Positions 16,170-26,372 of a stretch of 64,000 nt of DNA are shown here, piece by piece. Source of the stretch: Nostoc commune NIES-4072 (GTDB taxonomy: Bacteria > Cyanobacteriota > Cyanobacteriia > Cyanobacteriales > Nostocaceae). The stretch covers positions 2,758,712 to 2,822,711 of the forward strand of contig NZ_BDUD01000001.1 in the NCBI RefSeq assembly GCF_003113895.1. Direction: 5' to 3'. The notes under the pieces were generated by a model. That model did no database searches, was not told the origin of the DNA, and saw only the letters and a list, made by a program, of their open reading frames with translations. Position 1 is the first letter of the stretch, and every line of letters begins with the position of its first letter. A program made the translations under genes and the position numbers.

Positions 16170-16181
16170 AAGTTTCTATTT

Positions 16182-17042
16182 TTAAGGTTCTGATAATTGA
16201 GCTATTGAATGAGATTGACGCCGAGGTATGAGTCTGAGAGTAACTAAGGCAATTTTGGCCAGGTTCGGCATAAGCTGCGGTTGGAGTAATTCTTTATGAA
16301 ATACCCCAAGCCGTCGGCTGTTTTCTTTCAAGCAAGTAGATAACAATAACTCTGGAGTTAAATTATCTATAAAGTTGCTAGCGCCGGTGGCTGTGAAACC
16401 CTCTTGTTGTTCCTCGTTAGAACCACTAAAGGCTTGAATCTTATCTTGTAAGGCTCTGCTGTAATGAATAAGAGCATTAATTGCCCGTAACCAATTACTT
16501 TTGCCTTCTTGAATTTGCAGGTAAGTAACCCAATTAATGAAGAACATGATGTGACGGGCTTCTTCATCTAGAACCGTATCGAAGATATCAAATAATGCTT
16601 CTGGGATGTAGTTAACATGACGGCGAGCGAGTCCAAATAGACCAAAGGCTAAAAAAGAGTCAAGACATTCACCAAAACCAAAGTCAAGGAAGGCCGTTTT
16701 AATATTACTAGGAAGTACAGGTGCAGGAGGTGGAGAAATTTGAATATCGTAGTGATCGATCAAAAATTTAATTAGTCTCCCGTGGCGAACTTCTTCCATA
16801 CCTTGTAGAGCGATCGCGTCTTTTAATAAAGGGTCGCTAATTGTGGCTGCAAAAGCGTTCACCATCACTCCTGCTTCTTGTTCTGTATTCAGTGCTTCTC
16901 TCCAAAAAGGAATATTACGCAAGCTTTCGAGAGCTACACTGTCTAGAGTCGGCCAAGAGAGGTGTTCTGGCTCGTACTCTAAGTGACTTTCAATAAAGCT
17001 ACGGCAAAAAAGTTCTTTGTGTTCTTTGCTTCCTATTTTCAT
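16182..17042 (-). CDS. Diiron ferritin-like protein in the hopanoid locus
   Basis: The 286-aa protein carries a four-helix diiron signature: Glu in NTEQEAGVM (about residue 54), EEVRHGRL (ExxH, about 83-90), GFGECLDSF (about 123-131) and LDEEARHIMF (ExxH, about 158-167). This pattern is typical of diiron oxygenases, oxidases or desaturase-like proteins. No specific family name is certain. Tight linkage to hpnK (12 bp) and hpnJ suggests a role in modifying hopanoid side chains, for example a hydroxylation or oxidation, but that is inference. The ATG at 17042 is the only good start. Confidence 0.7.
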   Translation of the reverse strand: MKIGSKEHKELFCRSFIESHLEYEPEHLSWPTLDSVALESLRNIPFWREALNTEQEAGVMVNAFAATISDPLLKDAIALQGMEEVRHGRLIKFLIDHYDIQISPPPAPVLPSNIKTAFLDFGFGECLDSFLAFGLFGLARRHVNYIPEALFDIFDTVLDEEARHIMFFINWVTYLQIQEGKSNWLRAINALIHYSRALQDKIQAFSGSNEEQQEGFTATGASNFIDNLTPELLLSTCLKENSRRLGVFHKELLQPQLMPNLAKIALVTLRLIPRRQSHSIAQLSEP

Positions 17043-17445
17043 GGCTGAAGAAATTTTTTACTTTTTGAGCAGTATATAGGACATAATTAATTACATGATG
17101 TCATTGCGATCGCAATCACTGTAAATAAATATTTGTCTTCATTTACTTATTTGGCTGGGTTATCGTCAATTCATCCACAAAAATAACTATTAACAATTCA
17201 ACATTCAAAATTCAAGACATTTGAGACGGAGATTTAACGAACTTTGGGGGTTTAAGTCCCCAGCAAGATAGGCAGCACGTTTTGTGTCGGGGTCTAAATC
17301 CCCGTCACAAAACGTAATTGCGTTAGCGGAGCGGGGCGTTAGCCCATTGCGAATTGCGAATTGGTTTAAACCCCGGCTGCAAGCAAGTTGCAGTCGAGGA
17401 TGCTATATGTAATGCTTAGGGTCTGAAACCCTTGAATTACAATCA
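17043..17445. other. Intergenic repeat region between hpnJ and the diiron gene
   Basis: There is no gene here. It contains repeated GGGG-TTTAA(G/A)-CCCC hairpins (17246-17260 and near 17360), a strong 16-bp-arm hairpin at 17277-17314 (ACGTTTTGTG...CACAAAACGT), and a dispersed repeat of the GCGTTAGCGGAGC type near 17322-17346. The hairpins may weaken read-through from hpnJ into the downstream pair. Confidence 0.7.
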
Positions 17446-18900
17446 TTAACTAACAACTACTGATGCTGCTTTTGCAGTTGCTTGAGTGCGACGATCTTTC
17501 AAGTAAGAGAAAAATTCCCGCCCTTCACGTAGGCGACGAACTAACATTTGCGGATCGGTGAGCATTTCAGTAACAATTGGGATAATCGCTTTGGGACGGA
17601 AGTAAAACTTCCGATACATCTTCTCAACAGCGTCTTCAATCTCAGCACTAGAAAGATTTGGATATTGCAGTGTGGACATTTGAATTCCAGAACTAGCAAC
17701 TAAGGAATTGTTACTAAACCAATTATTTTCTTCTGCTTGACGATAAAGTTCTGTTCCGGGATAGGGGGCTGCGATGGAAACTTGAATTGTATGAGGACTA
17801 ACGTCGCAAGCAAAACGGACTGTTTCTTCGATTGTTTGTTGAGTTTCGTCGGGTAAACCAATGATAAATGTACCGTGTACGGTAATGCCGAGTTTATGAC
17901 AATTTTCCATAAACTTCCGCGCTACTTCCAGTTTGATTCCTTTCTTAATCCCATCCAAAATTTGCTGATTGCCAGATTCAAATCCCACTAAGAGTAGGCG
18001 TAAGCCATTATCGCGTAGTTTTTTCAGGGTGTCATAGTCGAGATTAGCACGGGCGTTGCAACTCCAAGTCAATTTGAGTCGGCGCATGTGTTCGCTAATT
18101 GCGATCGCTCGATGTTTGTCAATGGTAAAGGTGTCGTCATCAAACATATATTCTCGCACCTTATCGCCAAAGAGCGCTTTAGCTTCTTCCATTTCGCGCC
18201 CGACGGCTTCCGGGCTTTTAGTGCGGTATAAGTGTCCACCAATTGTTTGTGGCCAAAGGCAGAAGGTACATTTTGCCGGACAGCCTCTCCCAGTGTAAAA
18301 GGAAATGTATGGATGCAGTAAGTAGCCAATAAAGTATTTAGTAATATCCAAATCCCGATGATAAATCGGCAATACACTGGGCAGAGAATCCCAATCGTGA
18401 ATTAAGGGGCGATCTTCATTATGATGTATATTACCCTGGCGATCGCGGTAGCTTAGACCTGTAATTTCATTCCAAGATTTACCTTCTGCTAGTTCTTTGC
18501 AGGTATAGTCGAATTCGTGGCGACACACAAAGTCAATGATTGGGTTTTCAGTCAGCGTCTGCTCTGGTAACACTGCTACATGCGCTCCAATGAAGCCAAT
18601 CTTGATATTCGGGTTTTGAGCCTTGATTGTCTCGGCGCACTTCACATCATTAGGTAGCGAAGGCGTGCTAGTGTGCATGATAATTAGCTCGTAATCTTGA
18701 GCAATTTCGATTACATCTTCTACTGTTTGATCGTGTGGTGGTGCATCAATTAGCTTGCTACCAGGCACAAGGGCTGCCGGTTGCGCTAGCCATGTCGGAT
18801 ACCAAAAGGAAGTAATTTCGCGCTTGGCTTGGTATCGTGAACCCGCTCCACCATCAAATCCATCGAAGGAAGGAGGACTGAGAAACAAAGTTTTTTTCAC
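17446..18900 (-). CDS. hpnJ: HpnJ, radical SAM enzyme of BHT cyclitol ether synthesis
   Basis: The 484-aa protein has an N-terminal cobalamin-binding-like domain (residues about 1-150, with MHTSTPSLPND and IGFIGAHVAVLP) and a radical SAM domain. The iron-sulfur motif is GRGCPAKCTFC (about residues 208-218), followed by MFDDDTF and the FESGNQQIL region. Length and motifs match HpnJ, which rearranges the glucosamine headgroup of BHT glucosamine into the cyclitol ether. Its partners hpnK and hpnI are in this locus. It is transcribed divergently from the ABC exporter at 19102, with 201 bp between them. Confidence 0.88.
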   Translation of the reverse strand: MKKTLFLSPPSFDGFDGGAGSRYQAKREITSFWYPTWLAQPAALVPGSKLIDAPPHDQTVEDVIEIAQDYELIIMHTSTPSLPNDVKCAETIKAQNPNIKIGFIGAHVAVLPEQTLTENPIIDFVCRHEFDYTCKELAEGKSWNEITGLSYRDRQGNIHHNEDRPLIHDWDSLPSVLPIYHRDLDITKYFIGYLLHPYISFYTGRGCPAKCTFCLWPQTIGGHLYRTKSPEAVGREMEEAKALFGDKVREYMFDDDTFTIDKHRAIAISEHMRRLKLTWSCNARANLDYDTLKKLRDNGLRLLLVGFESGNQQILDGIKKGIKLEVARKFMENCHKLGITVHGTFIIGLPDETQQTIEETVRFACDVSPHTIQVSIAAPYPGTELYRQAEENNWFSNNSLVASSGIQMSTLQYPNLSSAEIEDAVEKMYRKFYFRPKAIIPIVTEMLTDPQMLVRRLREGREFFSYLKDRRTQATAKAASVVVS

Positions 18901-19101
18901 AAGTATATTTCCTCAATATATAATTCTACGCACAGTCTACGAGATACTGTGCAAATACGTTTTCAGTGTAATTATAATTAGCTTACCGTCATATTTCAGA
19001 AGTTTTGAACTGTGAGGATGGAAAATTCACCCTAGAAACGCAACCTCAATTGATCTGCAATAACTATCTTAAAAATGGGGCATGGGGCATAGGCATCTAT
19101 C

Positions 19102-20721
19102 ATGAATTTGATTTACTTTCTTTTGCGTTCTTCTTGGGGGATGGTAGCGATCGCGATCGCTACGGGATTTTTGAGTGGCGGTAGTAGTGCGGGTTTGATT
19201 GCCTTAATTAGCCATGCTGCAAGTAGCAGTGGTGCTTCTCGTCTCACATCCATAATTTGGGGTTTTGTGGGGCTGGCGATAGTTGTATTAATTACCAGTA
19301 TCATTTCTCAAGTGATGCTGATTCACCTGTCTCAGAATGCGGTTTTGCAATTACGGATGCGTTTGAGTCGGCAAATTATCAGTTCTGAGTTGACTCATTT
19401 AGAACGGTTAGGGAATCCTCGATTATTGGCAACTCTCACAGAAGATATTCAGGCGGTTGCTAATGCTGTTTATCAGATGCCTTTTATCTTTATTAATTTA
19501 GCCATCGTTCTGGGGTGCATAGCATATATAACCTGGCTCTCTTGGTTAGTACTGGTGCTAGTTTGTGGTATTTCAATAGTAGCGATCGCTAGTTGTCAAT
19601 GGCTACTCAACAAAGGAGAGAAATTGCTGGCTCTAGCTCGTGAAGATGAAGATCAACTGTTTAAACATTTTCGCACTATTACCGAAGGAGTTAAGGAACT
19701 CAAACTAAACCACAGGCGGCGTGAAGATTTTTTAGAAGGAAAACTCCACCCAACTGCTAACAAGTTCCGCCATCATAATATTCAAGGTCTAACCCTATTT
19801 GCCACAACTTCTAGTTGGGGGCAACTCGTATTCTTTTTTGCCCTCGGTTTTGTCATGTTTGTGCTGCCTAATCTGCTTACTATCAATGCCGAAACTCTCT
19901 CTGGTTACATTTTGACCTTTACTTACTTGGTGTTACCAATGGATAACATCATCAGCAAACTTCCTCTATTAAGTCAAGCCAGTATTGCCTGGCAAAAAAT
20001 TGAGTCATTGGGTTTATCTCTAGCTAGTCGATCTGAAATATCTACTGTTCCACTTGCAATTAAATCTGATTGGCACAGCTTAAAATTTAAAAATGTTACT
20101 CACATCTACTATACAGTTGAAGAAGACAATAGCTTTATTTTTGGGCCCATCGACCTGACACTATATCCTCAAGAATTAGTTTTCATTATCGGCGGTAATG
20201 GTAGCGGTAAATCTACATTAGTGAAACTAATTACCGGACTTTATATCCCTGAAAACGGCGAAATTTGGTTTGATGACAACTTAATTAGCGAAACGAATCG
20301 AGAATGGTATCGTCAGCATTTTTCTGTTGTATTTTCTGACTTTTATTTATTTGAAGAACTTCTCGGCTTAAAAAATTCTTATTTGGATGCTCAAGCCACA
20401 AAATACTTACGACAATTGCAACTAGACCATAAGGTAAAAGTTGAAAATGGTCAACTTTCTACCACTGCTCTTTCTCAAGGACAACGTAAACGATTAGCTT
20501 TACTCACAGCATACCTGGAAGATCGACCAATTTATCTATTTGATGAATGGGCAGCCGATCAAGATCCAGTATTCAAGGAAATATTTTATACTCAACTTCT
20601 ACCAGAACTGCGATCGCGGGGTAAAACAGTACTGGTGATTAGCCACGATGATCGCTATTTTCATTTAGCAGATCGAATTATCAAACTTGACTATGGAAAA
20701 ATAGAATACGACAAAACTTAA
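19102..20721 (+). CDS. ABC exporter of the cyclic-peptide/SyrD-PvdE type
   Basis: The 539-aa fused exporter has an N-terminal six-helix membrane domain (residues about 1-300) and an ATPase domain with Walker A GGNGSGKST (about 367-375), ABC signature LSQGQRKR (about 452-459), Walker B PIYLFDEWAADQDP (about 473-486) and switch His in VISHDD. This sequence style (FDEWAADQDP) is that of cyclic-peptide and siderophore-precursor exporters. No NRPS gene is nearby. Sitting between hpnJ and hpnI it could instead move a hopanoid or hopanoid precursor, but this is only a hypothesis from location. Confidence 0.8.
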   Translation: MNLIYFLLRSSWGMVAIAIATGFLSGGSSAGLIALISHAASSSGASRLTSIIWGFVGLAIVVLITSIISQVMLIHLSQNAVLQLRMRLSRQIISSELTHLERLGNPRLLATLTEDIQAVANAVYQMPFIFINLAIVLGCIAYITWLSWLVLVLVCGISIVAIASCQWLLNKGEKLLALAREDEDQLFKHFRTITEGVKELKLNHRRREDFLEGKLHPTANKFRHHNIQGLTLFATTSSWGQLVFFFALGFVMFVLPNLLTINAETLSGYILTFTYLVLPMDNIISKLPLLSQASIAWQKIESLGLSLASRSEISTVPLAIKSDWHSLKFKNVTHIYYTVEEDNSFIFGPIDLTLYPQELVFIIGGNGSGKSTLVKLITGLYIPENGEIWFDDNLISETNREWYRQHFSVVFSDFYLFEELLGLKNSYLDAQATKYLRQLQLDHKVKVENGQLSTTALSQGQRKRLALLTAYLEDRPIYLFDEWAADQDPVFKEIFYTQLLPELRSRGKTVLVISHDDRYFHLADRIIKLDYGKIEYDKT

Positions 20722-21165
20722 TGTACTAGCAAAAACACACTTCATTATTCGGTGTCATTTCTGCTTTATATTTTTCTCCAAAAGCAATTAAACAAACTTT
20801 TATTTTTTCAATTTATGCTGTTTTTCTAAATGCACTTATTCTGCTAACGCGATAAAATCCTCATATAATCGCAGTCCTAAATTATTTGTGAAAATTATAT
20901 CTCTTTTTTCTTCCTTTCCTTTGTGTCATTCTCTAACGGGACACTACGCGTTCGCGTAGCGTTCCGAAGGAAAGGCAGTTCGTTTTTTAATTTATATTTT
21001 TCATAACTCAAATAGGATTGTTAAATTTAATTCCAGTTAATCGCTTTAACTCATGCAAATATGATTTATATTTGTAGAAAATATTGATAGCAATTGATCC
21101 ACGAGAAATTCACTGAATTTATTTATATTTCCTCAAAATTTATTTAAAAGGTAGGTCTAATAACC
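20722..21165. other. AT-rich intergenic region before hpnI
   Basis: No gene is visible. A perfect CTACGCG-TT-CGCGTAG palindrome at 20944-20959 belongs to a dispersed-repeat family. The rest is AT-rich, and the last 100 bases probably hold the hpnI promoter. Confidence 0.6.
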
Positions 21166-22383
21166 ATGTTTGTATCTAACTTTTTAAGAATTTCTCATTC
21201 AATTATCATTGATTTTCTCGTAATTTTATGCATATTCTCTGTCTGCTTTTATCACTATGCAATTTATGCAGCAATAACCTTTTTTGGTCATCCCCAGCCA
21301 ACGGATCGAGAGTTTCATCCACCTGTTAGTATCCTCAAACCTCTTTGTGGAGTTGATAGCGATGCTTATGAAAACCTAGCCTCATTTTGTCAGCAGGACT
21401 ATCCAGAATATCAAATCATCTTTGCTGTGCGAAATTCTAAAGACCCTTGCATAGAGGTTGTAGAGAAAATCATCCATAATTATTCAGATTTGGATATTCT
21501 GCTGATAGTAAGCGATCGCGTCATCGGTACAAACCTCAAAGTTAGCAACTTGGCCAATGCCGCAGCCAAAGCTAAATACGAAATTTTAGTCCTTGCTGAT
21601 AGTGATATCCGAGTTGGAACAGACTATTTACAAAGAGTTATCCAGCCGTTACAAGATGAAAGCGTTGGTGTCGTTACCTGTATGTATCGATCCTTAACTC
21701 AAGGATGGGTATCGACATTCGAGGCTATTGGTACTAGCACTGAGTTTCATGCTGGGGTTTTAGTCAGCAATATTCAAGAAAACGGTATAAAATATGCCTT
21801 TGGTTCCACTATTGCCATCCCTAAAAAAGTACTAGAAGCTATTGGTGGATTTGAAGCAATTGCTGATTATCTGGCAGATGATTTCCAACTTGGCTATCTA
21901 CCTGTTCAAGCAGGTTACAAGGTTGTACTTTCCGACTATGTAGTTGAACATGTACAAAAAAGCAACAACTTAGTTGATGCTATCAAGCGCCAGATCCGTT
22001 GGGCGCGTGGTAAACGAATTTCTCGTCCTTGGGGTTATCTAGGACTAATTTTTACCTACGGTGTAGTCACCAGTTTGCTGCTGCTGATTGCCACCAATGG
22101 TTCAATACTAGGATGGGTAGGACTATGTATCTGTTGGGTAACAAGATTGGTGATGGCTTGGGTTGTTGGTACTATTAGTCTGAAAGATCCAATTGTCAAA
22201 AAGTTTCTGTGGCTCATTCCTGGGCGCGACTTGTTAAGCTTTGTTATTTGGTGTTTTGGCTTTATCGGAAACACTATAGAGTGGCGGGGGCAGCAACTAA
22301 AGCTTACTAAAGAGGGAAAGCTACTACTACAAGAAGACAGAAGTTCTCAATTATCAATTAAAGTTTTGATTAGTAAACTGTAG
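21166..22383 (+). CDS. hpnI: HpnI, hopanoid glycosyltransferase (GT2)
   Basis: This 405-aa membrane-bound family 2 glycosyltransferase has an N-terminal transmembrane helix (residues about 14-36) and the catalytic region PVSILKPLCGVDSDAYENL (about 48-66). The metal-binding LADSDIRV lies at about 143-150, YLADDFQLG at about 240-248 and the (Q/R)xxRW motif RQIRWARGKR at about 278-287. C-terminal membrane segments follow. It matches HpnI, which adds N-acetylglucosamine to bacteriohopanetetrol; HpnK then deacetylates the product and HpnJ converts the headgroup. A general ceramide-glucosyltransferase-like enzyme is the alternative, made unlikely by hpnJ and hpnK nearby. Confidence 0.85.
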   Translation: MFVSNFLRISHSIIIDFLVILCIFSVCFYHYAIYAAITFFGHPQPTDREFHPPVSILKPLCGVDSDAYENLASFCQQDYPEYQIIFAVRNSKDPCIEVVEKIIHNYSDLDILLIVSDRVIGTNLKVSNLANAAAKAKYEILVLADSDIRVGTDYLQRVIQPLQDESVGVVTCMYRSLTQGWVSTFEAIGTSTEFHAGVLVSNIQENGIKYAFGSTIAIPKKVLEAIGGFEAIADYLADDFQLGYLPVQAGYKVVLSDYVVEHVQKSNNLVDAIKRQIRWARGKRISRPWGYLGLIFTYGVVTSLLLLIATNGSILGWVGLCICWVTRLVMAWVVGTISLKDPIVKKFLWLIPGRDLLSFVIWCFGFIGNTIEWRGQQLKLTKEGKLLLQEDRSSQLSIKVLISKL

Positions 22384-22435
22384 CGAAAGTGATGTTGTTC
22401 CCTGCCCCCTGCCCCCTGCGGTCTAAATGATAAGA

Positions 22436-22537
22436 ATACCAATTTGAAAAAAGAATGCGACAAATAGACCATTTGTAGAGACGCGATTCATCGCGTCTTT
22501 ACCCAAGGATGTGTTGCAATCATTAATTGAATTGGTA
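22436..22537. repeat. MITE-like dispersed repeat, copy 1
   Basis: About 102 bp bounded by ATACCAATTT and its near inverse (AATTGGTA). It contains the perfect hairpin GACGCGAT-TC-ATCGCGTC. A second copy, about 90 percent identical by eye, lies at 32178-32279. It has no coding capacity and sits between hpnI and the convergent histidine-kinase gene. Confidence 0.85.
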
Positions 22538-22571
22538 GAACTATAGGAAATTTCCGGGGTTTCAAGTTTTG

Positions 22572-25500
22572 TTAATGTATTGGAATCGTAATTATAAACT
22601 CGGCTCCTGCTCCTGGTGCTGAGATACACTGGAATTTTCCCCGGTGATTTTTGACGACTATCTGGTAGCAAACTGACAACCCCATGCCAGTCCCTTTACC
22701 CACTGGTTTAGTAGTAAAGAAGGGGTCAAATATATGATTGCGTACTTCATCGGTCATTCCCGAACCATTGTCAGCAATGCGAATTATGCACTCATCCTCT
22801 TGAACAAGGGTGCGAATGCGAATCTGGGCGGTAGGGAGTGTTTCTTCCCCCACTCCCTCTTCTAGAGCATCAATCGCATTAGTCAACAGATTCATAAACA
22901 CCTGATTCATCTGTCCAGCATTACATAAGACCTGTGGCAGGTTGCCATATTCCTGAATAATTTGGATTTCGGGACGTTCTGCTTTAGCTTTCAGGCGACT
23001 TCGCAGCAGCAGCAAGGTGCTATTAATGCCTTCATGGATATCCACTGCCTTGATACCATTCTCATCTAGACGGGAGAAGTTACGTAAAGATAGGACAATC
23101 TGCCGAATGCGTTCAGCCCCGACTTTCATAGAATGTAGAACTTTGGGTAAATCTTGATAGAGAAAATCTAAATCGATATCTTCGATTTGGGTTTGAATTT
23201 CTGTTGATAGTGGAGAGTGATGTTCTTGAAAGATTTCTACCAAGTGCAGCAAATCTGTAACATATTCATCGGTATGCTTGATATTTCCATAGATAAAATT
23301 GATGGGATTATTAATTTCGTGAGCAATACCTGCTACTAACTGCCCCAAACTGGACATTTTTTCAGTTTGAATGAGTTGAGCCTGAGTTTGTTGAAGTTCC
23401 AGCAGAGCCGCTTCTAGCTGCTGTGCTTTTTCTTGGGCAGTTTGGGCAGTGAGGCGACTATGTGTGTAAAGTTTGGCTTGGTCAATAGCGATCGCTAGTT
23501 GAACTGTCACTGCTTGTAGCAATTCTACTTCAGTTTCTTGCCAAGGTCGAAAGCCACTACAGTAACCACAGATGAAAGCTCCAATTTCACCAGATTGAGT
23601 GTGTACAGGCAAGGACATAAAAGCCGTGAAACCGAAATCATTTAAAAACTGCTGTATTGTGCGCTCGTCATGAGTCAAAACATCATCTATGCGGATAATT
23701 TCTCTGTTTAAAGTTTTTGCTGCGATTATTTCAAATTCTATATGGATTGCTTCGGCTGTTAGCAGATTAGGGGAAGTAAAATGTTCTGCTTCATATACAC
23801 ATTCCCAATAAGGTAGATCAGTATTTTGGCGATACCAAAAGAAAGCGCAGTAATCAATCTGGAATAAGTTGCGGATTTCCTCTACTGCGGTTTTTAAAAT
23901 GTAATTGAGTTCCAAAGAAGCTCGAATTTGACTGGCAAGATGGTTGAGCAATGCTTCCCGTTGAGCGATCGCTCTATATTTAGCCTCTGATTGTCGCAGG
24001 GCGGTTTCTGTACACTGGCGCTGTAGTTCTGCCGTAGCTCGCGCTGCAAAGATACTCAGAATAGCTTTGGCGCGTTCCTCCTGTAATATCGGTTTGGTAT
24101 CTAGTACGCAAAGATGGCCTATGGGTATACCAAATGTATCGACAAGAGGCGTTCCTAAATAACTTTCTGCTTCTAGCATTACTAAATCCTTGGCTTGGGG
24201 AAAAAGTTGCTGTATATGACATGGGTAAGAACGCATACCTTCCTGTAACACAACTTCGCAAGGAGTATTAGCTAAGGCATACTCGGTAAAAGTTTCTGAA
24301 AGCTTACCACCTGCCCAGAATGATAAAACTCTAGCCCTATCGGAGTCTCCGGTGATTCGCTCTGCTAGTATGACGTAGCAGACTCCCAGAGCATTTGCCA
24401 AGTGACGCACCAAGACAGGAAAAAATTCTTCGCCCGTGACTGCTGCGGTTCCAGCTACCAGAGCTTGCAAAGCCTCTTCTGCTTGTTTTCGCTCAGTGAT
24501 ATCTTGATAAACGCCGCGATAACCAAGGTAATTGCCGGATTCATCAAAGAAAGGAACTCCATTGGTTTCTAAAACAAGCAATTGCCCGTTTTTATGAAGA
24601 GTTTTATTTTCAAAATTAATTAGAGGCTGTTTGGAGTTGCTGAGAACTTGAAAAATCTTTTGGACTCGGTTCGCCTCTGCTGGTGGCATCAAATCAAAAA
24701 GAGTTTTGCCTAAGACTTCCTTTGCCTCATACCCCAAAATGTCAGCAATTTTTTGGCTGACGTAAGTGTAAACGCCTTCTTGGTCTAACTCCCACACTCC
24801 ATCATTGGTAGTTTCCACAAGATGACGAAAGCGGGCCTCACTTTCTCTGAGTGCAACTTCTGCTTGTTTGCGCTTGATGCCAATAGCAATTTCTTGGGCG
24901 GCAAATCCTAGGGCATTAAAAACAGATTCCGTAATTATTTGCCGAGAAAACATCGCTATTACGCCTACAGTCTCACCTTCAATAATTAGAGGATAGCCAG
25001 CAAAAGCAACCATACCCTCACGCTTCGCCCACTCTTGATTGCTGACGCGGGGATCTGTTAGTACAGAGTTGGTTAAATGAGGTTTACTTTCTTGGGCAAT
25101 TAAACCAATTTTGAATTGACCAACTGGCACCCGTCTATGAGGGCCGTCAATATGGGTGTACATTCCAGAACTGGCTTGTAATTCTAGGACATTTTCTTGT
25201 TTGTTCAGTATCCAGATGCGAGCAAAAGCTGCATTTATATGTTCGACTAATGCTTCGGTGCAGCGATGCATCATAGACTCTAACGTTTGACTTTGGGCAA
25301 GAGCGGCGTCTACATCGGCGCGAAAATTGGCTAATTGCGATCGCTCTGCTAGTGCCTCTTGGGCGTGTTTGCGATCGCTAGTATCATGGCAAATACCAAC
25401 AAAATACAAAAAATTTCCATTAGCATCTTTTATTGCTGATGAGTTACTTGTATGCCATTGCCAAGTTCCATTTTTATGTTTTACCCGATATTCAATTGGC

Positions 25501-26372
25501 TCTTGCTTTTCGCCTGTTGTCAAAACTCTTTGAAAATAATCTGCACACATTGGTAAATCATCAGGATGCACAAAAGGAGCAAATGAATTTCCTTCAAGCT
25601 CCGCAATCTCATGCCCTAAAATCTCAGTCCAGTTAGGAGAAACATAAGAAAATATTCCCTCAAGTGTCAACGCAAAAATAATGTTATTACTATTTTCTAC
25701 AATCCTTTGAAAGTTAATATAATTATTTGCAAATGCTAGTTGCTTGCTTTGAGATAGGAGAATGATTATTTGTTGTTCTGCTAATGGTAGTAATTTAGCT
25801 TCAAAATTGCTATTTTCTTCTAATACAAAATACTCAAATTTTACCGAAGACTTGCTTTTTTGTACTTGGAGAATGGCTTCTTGATAACGATTAATTATAT
25901 TATCCGGTAAATATTCTAAGAAATTTTTACCTATAACTACTTCTGTTAATTTATTTATTATTTGGAAATTTTGAATTTGATAATCAAGAATATTAGCATC
26001 AGCATCAATCCGAAAATACAAATCAGTATTTGATTGCAGAATTGCTTGATTTTCTAAAATTTTCTGGCAAAGATGTGTTTCAGCTTCTTGGCGTTTTGCA
26101 ATTTCATTATTTAATTTACTCAGTACTTTCTTAAATTCTGCTGCTTGTTCCTCAAATGCGATTGCTAGGGATTGATTTGCTATATTTAAAGTTTCTTCGG
26201 ATATTTCTCTTAAAGTAGGAATACAGTTCAGTATTTGATGGCTAACTATTATATCTTCAAGTTCAGCTTGTTTGCATTTATTTGAACTATCTATAAATGC
26301 ATCAATTGCCTGCTCATCTTTTATAGTTTCTTCTATTTGATTAATAGCATTTTGCGACTTTTCATTAACCAT
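22572..26372 (-). CDS. Multi-PAS/GAF sensor histidine kinase
   Basis: The 1266-aa soluble kinase has, in order, a degenerate PAS-like region (about residues 110-215), a PAS/PAC (220-340), a GAF (350-505), a PAS/PAC (510-640), two more GAF domains (about 645-800 and 820-990), a coiled coil, a HisKA domain with SSLGQLVAGIAHEINNPINF (His near 1048) and an HATPase domain (NAIDALEEG, DNGSGM, TGMGLSV, to the end). GAF domains may bind tetrapyrrole or small ligands; no canonical chromophore Cys was identified with confidence. No response regulator gene adjoins it on this strand. The 680-bp upstream region is shared with a divergent redox/signalling operon. Confidence 0.9.
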   Translation of the reverse strand: MVNEKSQNAINQIEETIKDEQAIDAFIDSSNKCKQAELEDIIVSHQILNCIPTLREISEETLNIANQSLAIAFEEQAAEFKKVLSKLNNEIAKRQEAETHLCQKILENQAILQSNTDLYFRIDADANILDYQIQNFQIINKLTEVVIGKNFLEYLPDNIINRYQEAILQVQKSKSSVKFEYFVLEENSNFEAKLLPLAEQQIIILLSQSKQLAFANNYINFQRIVENSNNIIFALTLEGIFSYVSPNWTEILGHEIAELEGNSFAPFVHPDDLPMCADYFQRVLTTGEKQEPIEYRVKHKNGTWQWHTSNSSAIKDANGNFLYFVGICHDTSDRKHAQEALAERSQLANFRADVDAALAQSQTLESMMHRCTEALVEHINAAFARIWILNKQENVLELQASSGMYTHIDGPHRRVPVGQFKIGLIAQESKPHLTNSVLTDPRVSNQEWAKREGMVAFAGYPLIIEGETVGVIAMFSRQIITESVFNALGFAAQEIAIGIKRKQAEVALRESEARFRHLVETTNDGVWELDQEGVYTYVSQKIADILGYEAKEVLGKTLFDLMPPAEANRVQKIFQVLSNSKQPLINFENKTLHKNGQLLVLETNGVPFFDESGNYLGYRGVYQDITERKQAEEALQALVAGTAAVTGEEFFPVLVRHLANALGVCYVILAERITGDSDRARVLSFWAGGKLSETFTEYALANTPCEVVLQEGMRSYPCHIQQLFPQAKDLVMLEAESYLGTPLVDTFGIPIGHLCVLDTKPILQEERAKAILSIFAARATAELQRQCTETALRQSEAKYRAIAQREALLNHLASQIRASLELNYILKTAVEEIRNLFQIDYCAFFWYRQNTDLPYWECVYEAEHFTSPNLLTAEAIHIEFEIIAAKTLNREIIRIDDVLTHDERTIQQFLNDFGFTAFMSLPVHTQSGEIGAFICGYCSGFRPWQETEVELLQAVTVQLAIAIDQAKLYTHSRLTAQTAQEKAQQLEAALLELQQTQAQLIQTEKMSSLGQLVAGIAHEINNPINFIYGNIKHTDEYVTDLLHLVEIFQEHHSPLSTEIQTQIEDIDLDFLYQDLPKVLHSMKVGAERIRQIVLSLRNFSRLDENGIKAVDIHEGINSTLLLLRSRLKAKAERPEIQIIQEYGNLPQVLCNAGQMNQVFMNLLTNAIDALEEGVGEETLPTAQIRIRTLVQEDECIIRIADNGSGMTDEVRNHIFDPFFTTKPVGKGTGMGLSVCYQIVVKNHRGKFQCISAPGAGAEFIITIPIH

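Noticed and set aside
19102..20721. Part of a cyanopeptide or siderophore biosynthetic cluster
   Set aside because: The exporter sequence is of that type, but no NRPS, PKS or precursor-peptide gene is nearby; all close neighbours are hopanoid genes.
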